Assembly (NCBI GenBank): GCA_021776915.1
Contig: JAIQZU010000054.1
Coordinates: forward strand, 1-64,000
Reading direction: 5' to 3'
Source: Candidatus Scalindua sp.
Lineage (GTDB): Bacteria > Planctomycetota > Brocadiia > Brocadiales > Scalinduaceae
Length of the DNA stretch: 64,000 nt
Part shown: in pieces, positions 8,530-17,344 of the stretch
How positions within the stretch are numbered: position 1 is the stretch's first letter
How the letters are laid out: every line of letters begins with the position of its first letter
Notes under the pieces: generated by a model
What the model was told of the DNA's origin: nothing
Databases searched by the model: none
Seen by the model: only the letters and a program-made list of their open reading frames with translations
Made by a program: the position numbers and the translations under genes

Positions 8530-10400
8530 ATTTAAAATCTGACAATCAAAATCCAACTCTTTCCCTCTGTATGATAGTAAAGAATGAGGAAATATTTCTT
8601 CCCCAGTGTTTAGACAGCGTCAAAGATTATGTAGACGAGTTAATCATTGTAGACACAGGATCTACCGACAAAACAGTAGAGATTGCAGAAAGATATAATG
8701 CAAAGGTTTTTCATCATCCATGGGAAAACAGTTTTTCCAAAGCGAGAAACTATTCAATAAAGTATGCAACCTGTGATTGGATTTTGATACTTGACGCCGA
8801 TGAAGAAATAGAAAAAGAAGATGCCCGTAAATTAAGAGAAGTCATCAAAGATAATGACGTAAACGTAATCAATCTGCCAGTACTCTACGGGCGTAAGGGA
8901 AGCAAACACACATCAATCACCAATTCTGAAAGAATGTTTAGAAATCACCTTGGTATCCGCTATGAAGGAATAGTACACAACAGCCTGAAGCACCCCGGCC
9001 CGAACACAAACGCAAATATAAGGTTATATCATTACGGATATCATCAGGGTGAGGAGCAGATGGAGAAGAAGTACAAGCGAACGGCAACCCTTTTAAGAGA
9101 ACAGATTAAGGAAGACCCTGGGAACCCGGTACCACATCTTTATCTGGCAACATCATGCCTGGACAGACAAAGACTTGATGAATCCATACACGAAGCCCTT
9201 GAGGCAATCAGATTATTTGAAAAGCAAGATAGTAATACACATCAAAGTATCCAATCTTATTACGTTGCAAGCGTTGCCTTTTACAGAAAACATGATCTTG
9301 TTGATGCTGAAACTTACGCCCTTAAGGCGGTTGGCTTTCACCCCGGCTACGTAGATGCGCATTGTATCCTCTCTTCTATATACTTTCTGCGCAGGGAGTA
9401 CGACAAGTGCGCTGAGGCAACAGGGAACTATCTGAAGTCATTAGAATCTGTCAAATCAGATTTATCTACTGCCATGACAACACCCTACGATACCCTCCAG
9501 CACGCCTGGCTGGCACATTCACGGATGGCCATTAATCATTTTGAAAAGGATAATGAAAAGGAAGGACTTCAGTCATTAAAGAACGCCGTAAACTGTGCGG
9601 ATAACGCATGGGAACCATTCCTCGCAATCGGAAAACACTTCATGGAACATAACAATTCCAAACTGGCGGAAAGGTTCCTGAGGGATGGGCTTAAACACAA
9701 CCCAAAAAACAAGGAGATGCAATACTACCTTGCAGACGCGTATGAAAAATCCGGTACATCGGATAAGGCATTAGTCCTCTTCACAAAGATACTGCAGAAT
9801 CATGCCGGTGAGATACTGGCGCAATACCGTCTGGGACTACTCCTTGCAAAGAACAATCAGCATGAAAAGGCTATCAGTTCATTCAAATCTGTTATCCGTA
9901 TGGACAAAAAGCACACTGATGCATTATTTAGCCTTGCTGTTTCTTGCGAAATAGTGGGAGATATTACTCAGGCAAAGGATACTTATAATAATATATTGAA
10001 AATAAAACCGGAATATCCAGAAGTACTCGTAAGGCTGGGAGCGCTGTATTTGAATGAACTGGATTATATCAAGGCAGAGGAGTGCTTTTTAAATACAATA
10101 AAGCTCGACAAATATTTGATAGAAGCCCATCTTGCCCTGAGCAGGATTTACATATTCCTGAACGTTCCGGAATCGTGTGTGATGAGTTGTGATGAATTAT
10201 TGAAATGTCTTGATCTTCCCAGAAATGTAACTATCGACAGTGTATCGGATTTAAGCAAACTCTATGTCAGTATCGGAGAGACCTTGAAGGCACAGCAAAA
10301 GAAACTCCTCGCTAATGTCTCTTTTGAAATCGCTGCCCTCTTAAATGCGGATTGCGGAATGCGGAATAAAATCCGAAATCTGACAATGATTCACTACTGA
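8526..10400 (+). CDS. GT2 glycosyltransferase with C-terminal TPR array
   Basis: A 624-residue paralogue of the 4511-6538 gene. The GT2 domain starts near residue 10 (LCMIVKNEEIFLPQCLDSV, IIVDTGSTDKTVEIA, LILDADEE), followed by TPR helices to about residue 605 (for example ALVLFTKILQNHAGEILAQY). The first 90 GT2 residues and the last third of the TPR array are almost the same as in the paralogue, while the segment between (roughly 100-320) is clearly diverged, as expected from gene conversion or domain shuffling. The start overlaps the carbamoyltransferase stop (ATGA). The final residues NADCGMRNKIRN come from an AATCCG-type repeat at 10345-10381 that has grown into the gene. Confidence 0.87.
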   Translation: MNLKSDNQNPTLSLCMIVKNEEIFLPQCLDSVKDYVDELIIVDTGSTDKTVEIAERYNAKVFHHPWENSFSKARNYSIKYATCDWILILDADEEIEKEDARKLREVIKDNDVNVINLPVLYGRKGSKHTSITNSERMFRNHLGIRYEGIVHNSLKHPGPNTNANIRLYHYGYHQGEEQMEKKYKRTATLLREQIKEDPGNPVPHLYLATSCLDRQRLDESIHEALEAIRLFEKQDSNTHQSIQSYYVASVAFYRKHDLVDAETYALKAVGFHPGYVDAHCILSSIYFLRREYDKCAEATGNYLKSLESVKSDLSTAMTTPYDTLQHAWLAHSRMAINHFEKDNEKEGLQSLKNAVNCADNAWEPFLAIGKHFMEHNNSKLAERFLRDGLKHNPKNKEMQYYLADAYEKSGTSDKALVLFTKILQNHAGEILAQYRLGLLLAKNNQHEKAISSFKSVIRMDKKHTDALFSLAVSCEIVGDITQAKDTYNNILKIKPEYPEVLVRLGALYLNELDYIKAEECFLNTIKLDKYLIEAHLALSRIYIFLNVPESCVMSCDELLKCLDLPRNVTIDSVSDLSKLYVSIGETLKAQQKKLLANVSFEIAALLNADCGMRNKIRNLTMIHY

Positions 10401-10827
10401 AAAACATGTCTTAAAGGCATGGACAGGCAGGCATGACAGAAAGCAAAACCAGCAAGAATGTATCTTCTTGTATCACAAATACTTAAAATGAATATTCCTC
10501 ACACAGAGACACAGAGGCCACTAAGAAAACGAAATTTAAAAAAATAAAAGATAATAGTTTTTACCCTTTGTGTGATTATTGTTTTTTATTAAAATGCGAT
10601 ACTCTTTTACATTCACAAGAATAGAGCAGTTCTACTGCGGCATCGGAGAGTAGAACTACGGCATTTATGTGTTCGGCAGTATAACTGCCGAACAGTTGTG
10701 TCCTTAATCCACGTCATAATTCGTGCAATTCGTGTCTATCAGGCAGTCGGGCATATCTCTAATTTCTCGAAACAAACACATCTAAGTCTATATCATACAA
10801 CTCCTTAATATATTTAAATTTTTTTTC
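10401..10827. other. gene-free region upstream of flagellin
   Basis: No gene seen. It contains a common intergenic-type sequence (cacacagagacacagagg, about 10500-10517), an inverted pair agttctac/gtagaact (10628-10655) and a perfect 10-bp-stem palindrome GTTCGGCAGT-ATA-ACTGCCGAAC (10671-10693) with no T-tract, so it is a palindromic repeat and not a clear terminator. Confidence 0.6.
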
Positions 10828-10854
10828 TAAAGTCTTTCACCCCCTGACCGATAA
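10828..10854 (+). promoter_or_regulatory. sigma-28 (FliA) promoter of flagellin
   Basis: TAAAGTCT, exactly 11 bases, then ACCGATAA, against the consensus TAAAGTTT-N11-GCCGATAA. Position and match are excellent. Transcription would start near 10862, leaving a 5' leader of about 230 bases before the flagellin ATG. Confidence 0.9.
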
Positions 10855-10902
10855 TAATATCAGTGGAAATGCCCACATAGCCAATCTGGTAACTATTGTC
10901 AT

Positions 10903-10986
10903 ATAAGGAGGTGAGTTACTATAAGCGAAGAAAAGAGGTTTTTTTGGTAACGTCGTATCAGTTGTTTCTGTTTTTTGTTTCAGCGT
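10903..10986 (+). promoter_or_regulatory. flagellin leader with second Shine-Dalgarno and possible leader peptide
   Basis: Within the flagellin 5' leader, AAGGAGGTGA (10903-10912) is a perfect anti-16S match far from the flagellin start. A GTG-initiated frame of 25 codons (GTG 10909 to TAA at 10984-10986) follows, though the GTG overlaps the Shine-Dalgarno itself. It could be a leader peptide, a ribosome standby site or chance. Confidence 0.35.
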
Positions 10987-11092
10987 AATACTAATTTTGG
11001 CAGGGAAGCCGAGTTAGTGAAAACTTTTATAATTGGTCGTGTAGTTGGTGTTAAACAAACGCCATACACAAAAAATCAAGGAGGATTTAAAA

Positions 11093-12238
11093 ATGGGTTT
11101 AAGAATACAAAACAATATCGCAGCTTTAAATACACACAAAAATCTTGCAACGGCAGATAGAGGTCTTTCAAAATCTTTGGAAAGATTGTCTTCAGGTTAT
11201 AGAATTAACAAGGCGTCAGACGATTCTGCCGGTCTTGCTATATCTATGAGATTCAGGTCTCAGATAAGGGCTTTGACACAGGGCGCCAGTAACGCAAGCC
11301 AGGCACAATCCTTGTTACAGGTAGCAGAGGGTGCTGCAGACCAGGTAACAAACATCCTGCAGAGGATGAAGGAACTTGCAACGCAGGCTGCATCTGACAG
11401 TACTCCAGGTTCTGACCGTACAAAAATCAATAATGAAATTACCGACCTCGAGGCTGAAATCGACAGGATCGTTAATTCTACTAAATATGCTGGAAGCACA
11501 CTTGTCGATGGTAGTTTTGGTTCTACTGCCTTAAGTGCTGCTGGAAACTTGACTGCTGGTAGTTTACAGATAAATTCCGTTGATGTGTCAGGCGCTACTT
11601 CTGGTGGAGCTTATACTGTTACAATTACTTCTTCTGGTAGTGCAAAGAATATGACGATTATAGAAACAGGTGTAGCAACACAGACCATATCAGTCACTGA
11701 CGGTTCTATCGGCGCTAGCGATACCAAGGTACTGGATTTCTCAACTTTGGGTATTAAGGTAACGGTTGATGGAGGCTATGATGCTGCTGGTAACACTGCA
11801 GCCGCTGCTGCTACTACAACTACTACAGCTACCTCTGCAACTTTCCAGCTTGGAAATGAGAACAATGCTGACAACAGAATTGCCTTCAGCCTTACAGACT
11901 TAAACCTGGCAGTTCTGGCAAATGGTAGTACAGCAAATGTTGCAACAGATACTTTAGCCGGCGCACAATCTGCTTTAGCTACAATTGATACTGCTATTGA
12001 CACTGTAGCAACTGCCCGTGCAAGTATCGGTTCTGTACAAAACAGAATGGGATTTGCAGGTGCAAACATCTCTACAAGTCTTGAAAACTTGACTGCTGCT
12101 GAATCTGTAATTCGCGATGCTGATCTGGCATTCGAAACAGTAGGTTTCACCAAGAACCAGATATTGTTACAAGCTGGTACTGCAATGCTTGCCCAGGCTA
12201 ATGCTGCGCCACAGTCAGTATTAAGTCTTCTCGGATAA
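11093..12238 (+). CDS. fliC: flagellin
   Basis: The filament subunit, 381 residues. The conserved N-terminal D0/D1 region (MGLRIQNNIAALN, LSSGYRINKASDDSAGLAIS) and C-terminal D1/D0 region (GSVQNRMGFAGANI, ESVIRDADLAFE, QANAAPQSVLSLL) are complete; the Ser/Thr/Ala-rich centre (about 150-270) is the variable surface domain and could carry O-glycans. ATG 11093 is chosen because it follows a strong ribosome site (aaggaggattt) and gives the family N-terminus; an upstream in-frame start at 11045 would add 16 atypical residues. It is driven by the sigma-28 promoter at 10828 and followed by a terminator. The flanking glycosyltransferases are the obvious candidates to modify it (inference). Confidence 0.97.
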   Translation: MGLRIQNNIAALNTHKNLATADRGLSKSLERLSSGYRINKASDDSAGLAISMRFRSQIRALTQGASNASQAQSLLQVAEGAADQVTNILQRMKELATQAASDSTPGSDRTKINNEITDLEAEIDRIVNSTKYAGSTLVDGSFGSTALSAAGNLTAGSLQINSVDVSGATSGGAYTVTITSSGSAKNMTIIETGVATQTISVTDGSIGASDTKVLDFSTLGIKVTVDGGYDAAGNTAAAAATTTTTATSATFQLGNENNADNRIAFSLTDLNLAVLANGSTANVATDTLAGAQSALATIDTAIDTVATARASIGSVQNRMGFAGANISTSLENLTAAESVIRDADLAFETVGFTKNQILLQAGTAMLAQANAAPQSVLSLLG

Positions 12239-12281
12239 GTATAGAGCTGATTATACCAGTTAAGAAGCATTCATAAGAAAC

Positions 12282-12309
12282 TCGTTCCCACGCTCCAGCG
12301 TGGGAACGA
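12282..12309. repeat. short palindromic repeat downstream of flagellin
   Basis: CGTTCCCACGCTCCAGCGTGGGAACG is a perfect inverted repeat without a T-tract, of a type found scattered in many bacterial genomes. It lies between the flagellin stop and the true terminator. Confidence 0.75.
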
Positions 12310-12331
12310 TCTTGTGAAAAGTTTACTCGAA

Positions 12332-12367
12332 AAGGGGGAGGTGGATAATACCACTCCCCCTTTTTTA
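12332..12367 (+). terminator. intrinsic terminator of flagellin
   Basis: Stem gggggag-gtgg with ataata loop and ccac-tccccc on the right arm, followed directly by a run of T. One bulged G. Correct strand and place for the flagellin transcript. Confidence 0.85.
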
Positions 12368-12509
12368 TGTAAACACATCAAATCAATTGGTAATAAACAG
12401 TTCATAGTGTGCAAAATTTACCCTATGAGTTTTAAAATACATACCGGCCTGCATGCTATTAGTTGTTGATGTATTTATACTTAAAATATTATTGGTTTAT
12501 CAAATATTT

Positions 12510-12525
12510 TGGTACAAATATTGCA
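12510..12525 (+). promoter_or_regulatory. sigma-54 promoter of the first WYCxYAT gene
   Basis: TGGTAC-AAATA-TTGCA matches the sigma-54 consensus TGGCAC-N5-TTGC with the invariant GG and GC ten bases apart (12511-12512 and 12523-12524). It lies about 37 bases before the gene start. Confidence 0.88.
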
Positions 12526-12561
12526 AACTAATGAAGTGCTTAAAGAAAGGATAATATAGCT

Positions 12562-12786
12562 ATGGAAAACAATTTGAATAAAAGAAACTTTATAAATTGG
12601 TACTGCTGTTATGCTACTCCGGAAGAGATTGAAAAGGCAGAGCAAACTAACAAAGCGGCTATAAACAGATTAGTTAGTGAATATTCATATGAAATCGATA
12701 AGATAAAAACGACAAAATGTTTTTATGACTCTTTGCCATTGCCAAAAGGAGTATTGCCGGAGTTTCTTCCCCTTGATTGCTTTTGA
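12562..12786 (+). CDS. small WYCxYAT protein, paralogue A
   Basis: A 74-residue protein of unknown function. Residues 8-55 (NFINWYCCYATPEEIEKA, then AINRLVSEYSYEIDKI) align without gaps to the 60-residue protein at 17345, sharing F-x-x-W-Y-C-x-Y-A-T, an acidic turn, an N-A motif and RL-x-EYS-EI. It is predicted helical, with no signal peptide or membrane span. The two paralogues lie before fliD and before fliS respectively, and both have sigma-54 promoters with near-identical cores. A weak ribosome site (aaaggata) precedes the ATG. A role tied to filament cap or export timing is inference only; I do not recognise the family. Confidence 0.8.
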   Translation: MENNLNKRNFINWYCCYATPEEIEKAEQTNKAAINRLVSEYSYEIDKIKTTKCFYDSLPLPKGVLPEFLPLDCF

Positions 12787-13130
12787 AATTTTCAAGTTAG
12801 GTCGCTATCGCGACAAAATTCCTCGACTCCGCTCGGGATGACATCACACTGAGTGGAGTCGAAGTGTGATCAATATTATTGAAATTCCTGTGCATCAAGT
12901 TAAGTCGCTATCGCGACAAAAGACTATCCTTCGACTCCGCTCAGGATGACGTCACACTGAGCGGAGTCGAAGTGTTATCAACATTGAAATTCCTATGCAC
13001 TAAATTAGGCTGCCTAAAGGCAGCAACTCTTAAAGAGAATATCTAATAATGAATTCTAAATTCGATATTCGACGTTCAATATTCATTATTCAATTATTAT
13101 TGAAATTTCTATACATAAATTTAATTAAGG
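12787..13130. repeat. modular palindrome array, locus 1 (before fliD)
   Basis: Three modules in a row, each ending in the junction TTGAAATTCCTATGCAT-type followed by AAGTTAGG-type bases (12783-12802, 12880-12904, 12985-13011, and a degenerate one at 13097-13122). Modules 1 and 2 start with the hairpin gtcgctatcgcgac and contain the stem cttcgactccgctca/tgagcggagtcgaag. Module 3 starts with ctgcctaaaggcagc and contains gaataatgaa/ttcattattc-type arms. No gene. The fliD ribosome site lies just past it. Confidence 0.85.
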
Positions 13131-13137
13131 GTGTTAA

Positions 13138-16100
13138 ATGGCAGCTACAGGTTCCATAGGTGGTTTGGTTTCGGGTCTTGATACTGCCAGTTTAATAGAT
13201 CAGCTTATTTCAGTTAGCAGAAAGCGCATTGATGTTGTCGTTGCCAATCAGACTGAAAAAAGTGGTAAAATAGAGGCCTTTCAAGGCTTTAATTTACAGC
13301 TGACAGACCTTCAATCAAGTGCAAAGACACTCAAAGATAATGATACGTTCAATGTCTTTAAAATAGCAACTTCAACAGATTCAGCCACTTACTCGGCTGA
13401 CAATCTTGCCTCTATCACAACTACAGCCGATGCCAGTCCGGGCACACATAAAATAGAATTCACAGCAGGATCACAGTTAGCAAAGGCAAGACAAATATCA
13501 TCACAAAGCTATAGCGACTTCGACACAACCGCACTGAACCTCTCCGGCGAGATTCTTATAAACGGCAAGGTAATAAAAATCGTATCTACGGATAAGCTTG
13601 AAGATATCACAGTCAAGATTAACAATGCCAATTCCGGTACTAATGCAACCAAAGTAACCGCAACCATAATATCCGTATCAACCACTGATAATCGCCTGAT
13701 CCTGACAAGTAACGATACGGGTGAAGACAAATTTAACATACTTTCTGCCTCTGCCACTGACATACTGACATCATTAGGATTTACCAGTGGTGACACCATC
13801 AAGAATACAACAAGCGATGGTGCAGAATCTGATGAATTCTCCAATAGTCAAACTGCTGTTGGGTCACTGCTCGGCTTGACAAATCCTCAGAGTAATACGG
13901 TAACTATTGCGGGGCAAGCCCTTGCCATAGACCTTTCCACGCAATCTCTAACCACAATTGCCGGCAACATCAATGCTCTCACAAATGTAACTGCTGCTGT
14001 CGTGCCTACGACTACTAATGGTGTGACAACGTATAAGATCGACATCAGCGGCACCACCTCTTTTACAGATGCCGACAACATACTCGAGTCACTGGGGATA
14101 ATTGAAGGAGTTCAAAGTTCAGTTGCAGAATCACATACCACCTCATCAGCAAATAATAAAATAAGTGGAGGTGCAGGTGCAATCCTCAGCACAACAACTT
14201 TTGATGACATAGACACGGGCGGTGGCGCTAATAATGTTGCCGACACTGATCAAATAACTATATCAGGAACAGACCATGATGGGAATGCCGTCACCGGAAC
14301 CTATACTATTACTGACAGGACGACCGACACCATAGGTGATCTGCTTACAGAAATACAAAACGTATTTAAAAGCGTTGATCCCACAAACACGGTTACTGCA
14401 TCAGTAAATGGCAGTGGACAGATTGTAGTCACTGACGACTGGGGTGGAGACAGCCAAATCACTATTAACATAATAGCAAAAAATAATGCGAGCAATGGTA
14501 CCCTTGATTTTGGCACAGTTACGACAACTACAGAAGGCTACTCAATGGAAGTTACGGCCGGACAGGATGCAAAAGTAAAGATCGACGGTGTTAACGTCAT
14601 ACGAAGCAGTAATTCAATAGATGACGTCATAAGCGGGGCTACCTTAAATATAGCCAGGGTGGAAGCAGGCTCTACAGTAGACGTAAACATATCCAGAGAT
14701 ACAGACAGTATAAAAACCAGTGTAAATGGTTTTATAACTCAATATAACAGTATTATTGATTTTGTTAACAAGGAATTCAAATTTAATGAGGATCTGGAAA
14801 GCGCCGGTACTCTCTCAGGTGAAACCACCTTATCCTCAATTAAAACCAGTATACAGTCAATAATCACTGGAACCATACCTTTGCTTCCAGCAGGTGAAAA
14901 CGCCATTTCCCTGATTGGAATAACTTCTGATAGTGACGGTAAATTGTCACTGAAGGACAGCACCTTCCTGGCTGAAATCAATTCCGACTTCAATAAAGTG
15001 AAGAGGATGTTTATTGCTGAAGGTACTGCCACAAACAGTGAAGTCACGTACATAGGACATACAAAAAGGACATCAGCAGGAGATTACGACGTAAATATTA
15101 CTCAGGCGGCAGCCAAGGCCGGTGAGACGGGTGAACTTGACCTGAGCAGTGGACTGGGGGCAGGAAAACAGGAGACCATTAGAATTACGGACACTGCCAG
15201 CGGCAGGATAGCAACCATAACCCTTGACGGAGATGACACAACCGGCAACTCCATAGACAATATAGTAAGTACAATCAATTCAGAACTCGATACAGAAACC
15301 ACAGAGGCTCTTGCAGGAAGTGTGGCAAATACTGCAATCTCCACAGGTTTGGCAATTACATCAAGTATCAAATTTAATGATATTACCGGAGCCGGACTCT
15401 CAAACAACGACACAATCACTTATACCGGTACAACACGTCAGGGAATAGCCGTAAACGGCTCGTATCAAATCAGTGATGTTACTACAAATACTGTCCAGAA
15501 TTTCCTCTCTGCAATAGAAGATGATTATGGTAATGCCGTGTCAGCGACAATTAACAGCACCGGAAATATTGTTTTAACAGACAATACAATCGGAGACAGT
15601 CTGCTATCTATTACCATAACAGAGCCTGCCAGCCTGGACTTTGGCACAGTATTGGCAACAAATACCGGAGGTGTGTCGGGTAGATATGCGATGGAGATTA
15701 CTGCGTCTAAAAATGCAAGCAATCAACTTGTAATCACAAATGACAATTATGGAAGCGCTCAGGGTTTTACAATAGCCCAGGTAGCCGGCACCAACCCTGC
15801 GGCTGGTAATGAGGTATTAACAGGTAGTTTGGCAAATACATTGACAGCTGGGGGTAGTATTGTTGCTGGATCTACTTTTGGCGCTATCAATACAACGGGA
15901 GGCCCGGGAAACGATATAACCAATACAGCCGTCATAAGCTACTCCGGTAAGGATAACGGAGGCACTGCAAAATCAGGTAGCTACACAATTGCAGATAAGT
16001 CCACTAATACTGTACAAAATATGCTTACTCAGATAGAAACGGATTTCGGCCTCACCGGTGGAAGTTTAACTATTTCAGGCGGCAAGATTGTGGTCACCGA

Positions 16101-16995
16101 TGACACCACAGGAGTCAGCCAGTTGGGTATCACCTTTACCTTTGATAAAAATGCCGGAAGTCTAGGCTTTGGCACCTTTGCATCACAGTATACGGGAATA
16201 GCAAACGGAGTTGAAGCTGGTATAGACGTTGCGGGCACCATAAACGGTGAGGCGGCAACAGGCACAGGACAGCTCTTAAAAGGTGATAAACCAGGTACCG
16301 GAGAAACATCCAGTATCGAAGGACTGGCAATAAAGGTTACGTCCACAACTGAATCACTGATTGGCAGTGTGGCAAATACTACCGATGGAACTACCGCAAT
16401 CACCAGCGCTACCGCATTTTCAGGAATAAACGGCGCCAGTGTTGTGGTCAATGATACTATCACAATATCGGGAAAAAAGCATGATGGAACACCTGTAAAC
16501 TATATTTACACAATAAATCCTACCTCTACCACGGTAGACAACCTGTTAACCAGCATTGAATCTAATTTTGGATTGGGCGCAACCGGCGCTACAATAGATT
16601 CCAATGGAAAGATTTCGATAAGCGATACCTTTACCGGTGACAGCCAGCTGAGTATCACATTAACAGAGAATAACGAAGGCGCCGGTAGTCTTAATTTCGG
16701 CGCCATAACTCCCGGCGCCAAGGATACAACAAAACTGACAATGGGAGTTGCCGAGACAATGTATAATAAACTCCTTGGATTTACAGATTCAATTGACGGA
16801 CTGGTCACCATCAGAATAGATGGTCTCGGTGACACAGTCGAAAATCTGCAGGAAACAATAGACGGTATGAATGAAAGGCTGGCAATGGAATCATTACAGT
16901 TAAATAACAAATTTGTTCAACTGGAACTAAATCTGTCAAGACTGCAAAATGTAAGCAGCTTCCTGGCAGCACAACTCAGCCAGTTATCCAAATAA
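13138..16995 (+). CDS. fliD: flagellar filament cap protein FliD, enlarged
   Basis: The hook-associated protein 2 caps the growing filament and inserts flagellin. The N-terminal region (GGLVSGLDTASLIDQLISV, residues 8-26) and the C-terminal coiled region (ENLQETIDGMNERLAMESLQLNNKF, ending in LAAQLSQLSK) are canonical FliD_N and FliD_C. At 1285 residues it is about twice or more the usual 450-650. The excess is mainly four divergent copies of one domain of about 120 residues (nt 14110-14530, 15307-15665, 15811-16190, 16353-16710) with the shared pattern GSVANT, TITISG, TTNTVQNLLTxIE, DxxxGDSQLSIT and LxFGT. These should form the outward-facing domains of the cap. A modest ribosome site (aagggtgtta) precedes ATG 13138. 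Confidence 0.95.
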   Translation: MAATGSIGGLVSGLDTASLIDQLISVSRKRIDVVVANQTEKSGKIEAFQGFNLQLTDLQSSAKTLKDNDTFNVFKIATSTDSATYSADNLASITTTADASPGTHKIEFTAGSQLAKARQISSQSYSDFDTTALNLSGEILINGKVIKIVSTDKLEDITVKINNANSGTNATKVTATIISVSTTDNRLILTSNDTGEDKFNILSASATDILTSLGFTSGDTIKNTTSDGAESDEFSNSQTAVGSLLGLTNPQSNTVTIAGQALAIDLSTQSLTTIAGNINALTNVTAAVVPTTTNGVTTYKIDISGTTSFTDADNILESLGIIEGVQSSVAESHTTSSANNKISGGAGAILSTTTFDDIDTGGGANNVADTDQITISGTDHDGNAVTGTYTITDRTTDTIGDLLTEIQNVFKSVDPTNTVTASVNGSGQIVVTDDWGGDSQITINIIAKNNASNGTLDFGTVTTTTEGYSMEVTAGQDAKVKIDGVNVIRSSNSIDDVISGATLNIARVEAGSTVDVNISRDTDSIKTSVNGFITQYNSIIDFVNKEFKFNEDLESAGTLSGETTLSSIKTSIQSIITGTIPLLPAGENAISLIGITSDSDGKLSLKDSTFLAEINSDFNKVKRMFIAEGTATNSEVTYIGHTKRTSAGDYDVNITQAAAKAGETGELDLSSGLGAGKQETIRITDTASGRIATITLDGDDTTGNSIDNIVSTINSELDTETTEALAGSVANTAISTGLAITSSIKFNDITGAGLSNNDTITYTGTTRQGIAVNGSYQISDVTTNTVQNFLSAIEDDYGNAVSATINSTGNIVLTDNTIGDSLLSITITEPASLDFGTVLATNTGGVSGRYAMEITASKNASNQLVITNDNYGSAQGFTIAQVAGTNPAAGNEVLTGSLANTLTAGGSIVAGSTFGAINTTGGPGNDITNTAVISYSGKDNGGTAKSGSYTIADKSTNTVQNMLTQIETDFGLTGGSLTISGGKIVVTDDTTGVSQLGITFTFDKNAGSLGFGTFASQYTGIANGVEAGIDVAGTINGEAATGTGQLLKGDKPGTGETSSIEGLAIKVTSTTESLIGSVANTTDGTTAITSATAFSGINGASVVVNDTITISGKKHDGTPVNYIYTINPTSTTVDNLLTSIESNFGLGATGATIDSNGKISISDTFTGDSQLSITLTENNEGAGSLNFGAITPGAKDTTKLTMGVAETMYNKLLGFTDSIDGLVTIRIDGLGDTVENLQETIDGMNERLAMESLQLNNKFVQLELNLSRLQNVSSFLAAQLSQLSK
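14110..16710 (+). repeat. four divergent intragenic domain repeats in fliD
   Basis: Protein-level repeats at nt 14110-14530, 15307-15665, 15811-16190 and 16353-16710. Copies 2, 3 and 4 each open with GS(V/L)ANT, and all four share an ITISG-like strand, an L-x-x-I-E helix and a D-x-x-x-G-D/V-SQL strand. The first copy is separated from the others by FliD core sequence (about 14540-15060). Confidence 0.85.
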
Positions 16996-17264
16996 ACAGT
17001 ATAATTCCACTTTTCAGGTTTTTCACTATTTCAACGCCGAAACAAGTATATACCCGTTCCACATTCATTTTGTATTCTACAACCAAAATTTCAAGATTGA
17101 CCGGATGATTGCAGAAAAAAAATCAGTCATCCCAAAAAAGGAAAAAATAATCACTTTGTGTAAAAACTAACCACTGAATTTCCCGGGAATCAGACAAATA
17201 CTGGTTAATGTTTTATAACTGATTACAATACCACTACTTACCACAATTCCAAAATATATATTTT
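16996..17264. other. intergenic region after fliD
   Basis: AT-rich, no gene and no clear T-tailed terminator for fliD. The only recognisable signal is the sigma-54 promoter that follows at 17265. Confidence 0.5.
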
Positions 17265-17280
17265 TGGTACGATTATTGCG
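17265..17280 (+). promoter_or_regulatory. sigma-54 promoter of the second WYCxYAT gene and fliS
   Basis: TGGTAC-GATTA-TTGCG; GG (17266-17267) and GC (17278-17279) are ten bases apart. It shares the TTTTGGTAC context with the promoter at 12510. Start codon 65 bases downstream. Confidence 0.87.
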
Positions 17281-17344
17281 AATATATTGAGTGTTATAAA
17301 AATAGAAATAAAATTATGATCAATAAAAATGGGTACAAATCATT

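Noticed and set aside
10671-10693. Terminator for the GT2-TPR gene
   Set aside because: Perfect hairpin but about 270 bases past the stop and without a T-tract; better described as a palindromic repeat.
10975-11160. 61-residue frame overlapping the flagellin start
   Set aside because: It overlaps the conserved flagellin N-terminus in another frame and has a Lys/Asn/Arg-rich composition.
12783-13130. Integron attC-like array (junction contains GTTAGG-type bases)
   Set aside because: The junction resembles a core site only over six or seven bases, cassettes contain no ORFs and there is no integrase in the window.
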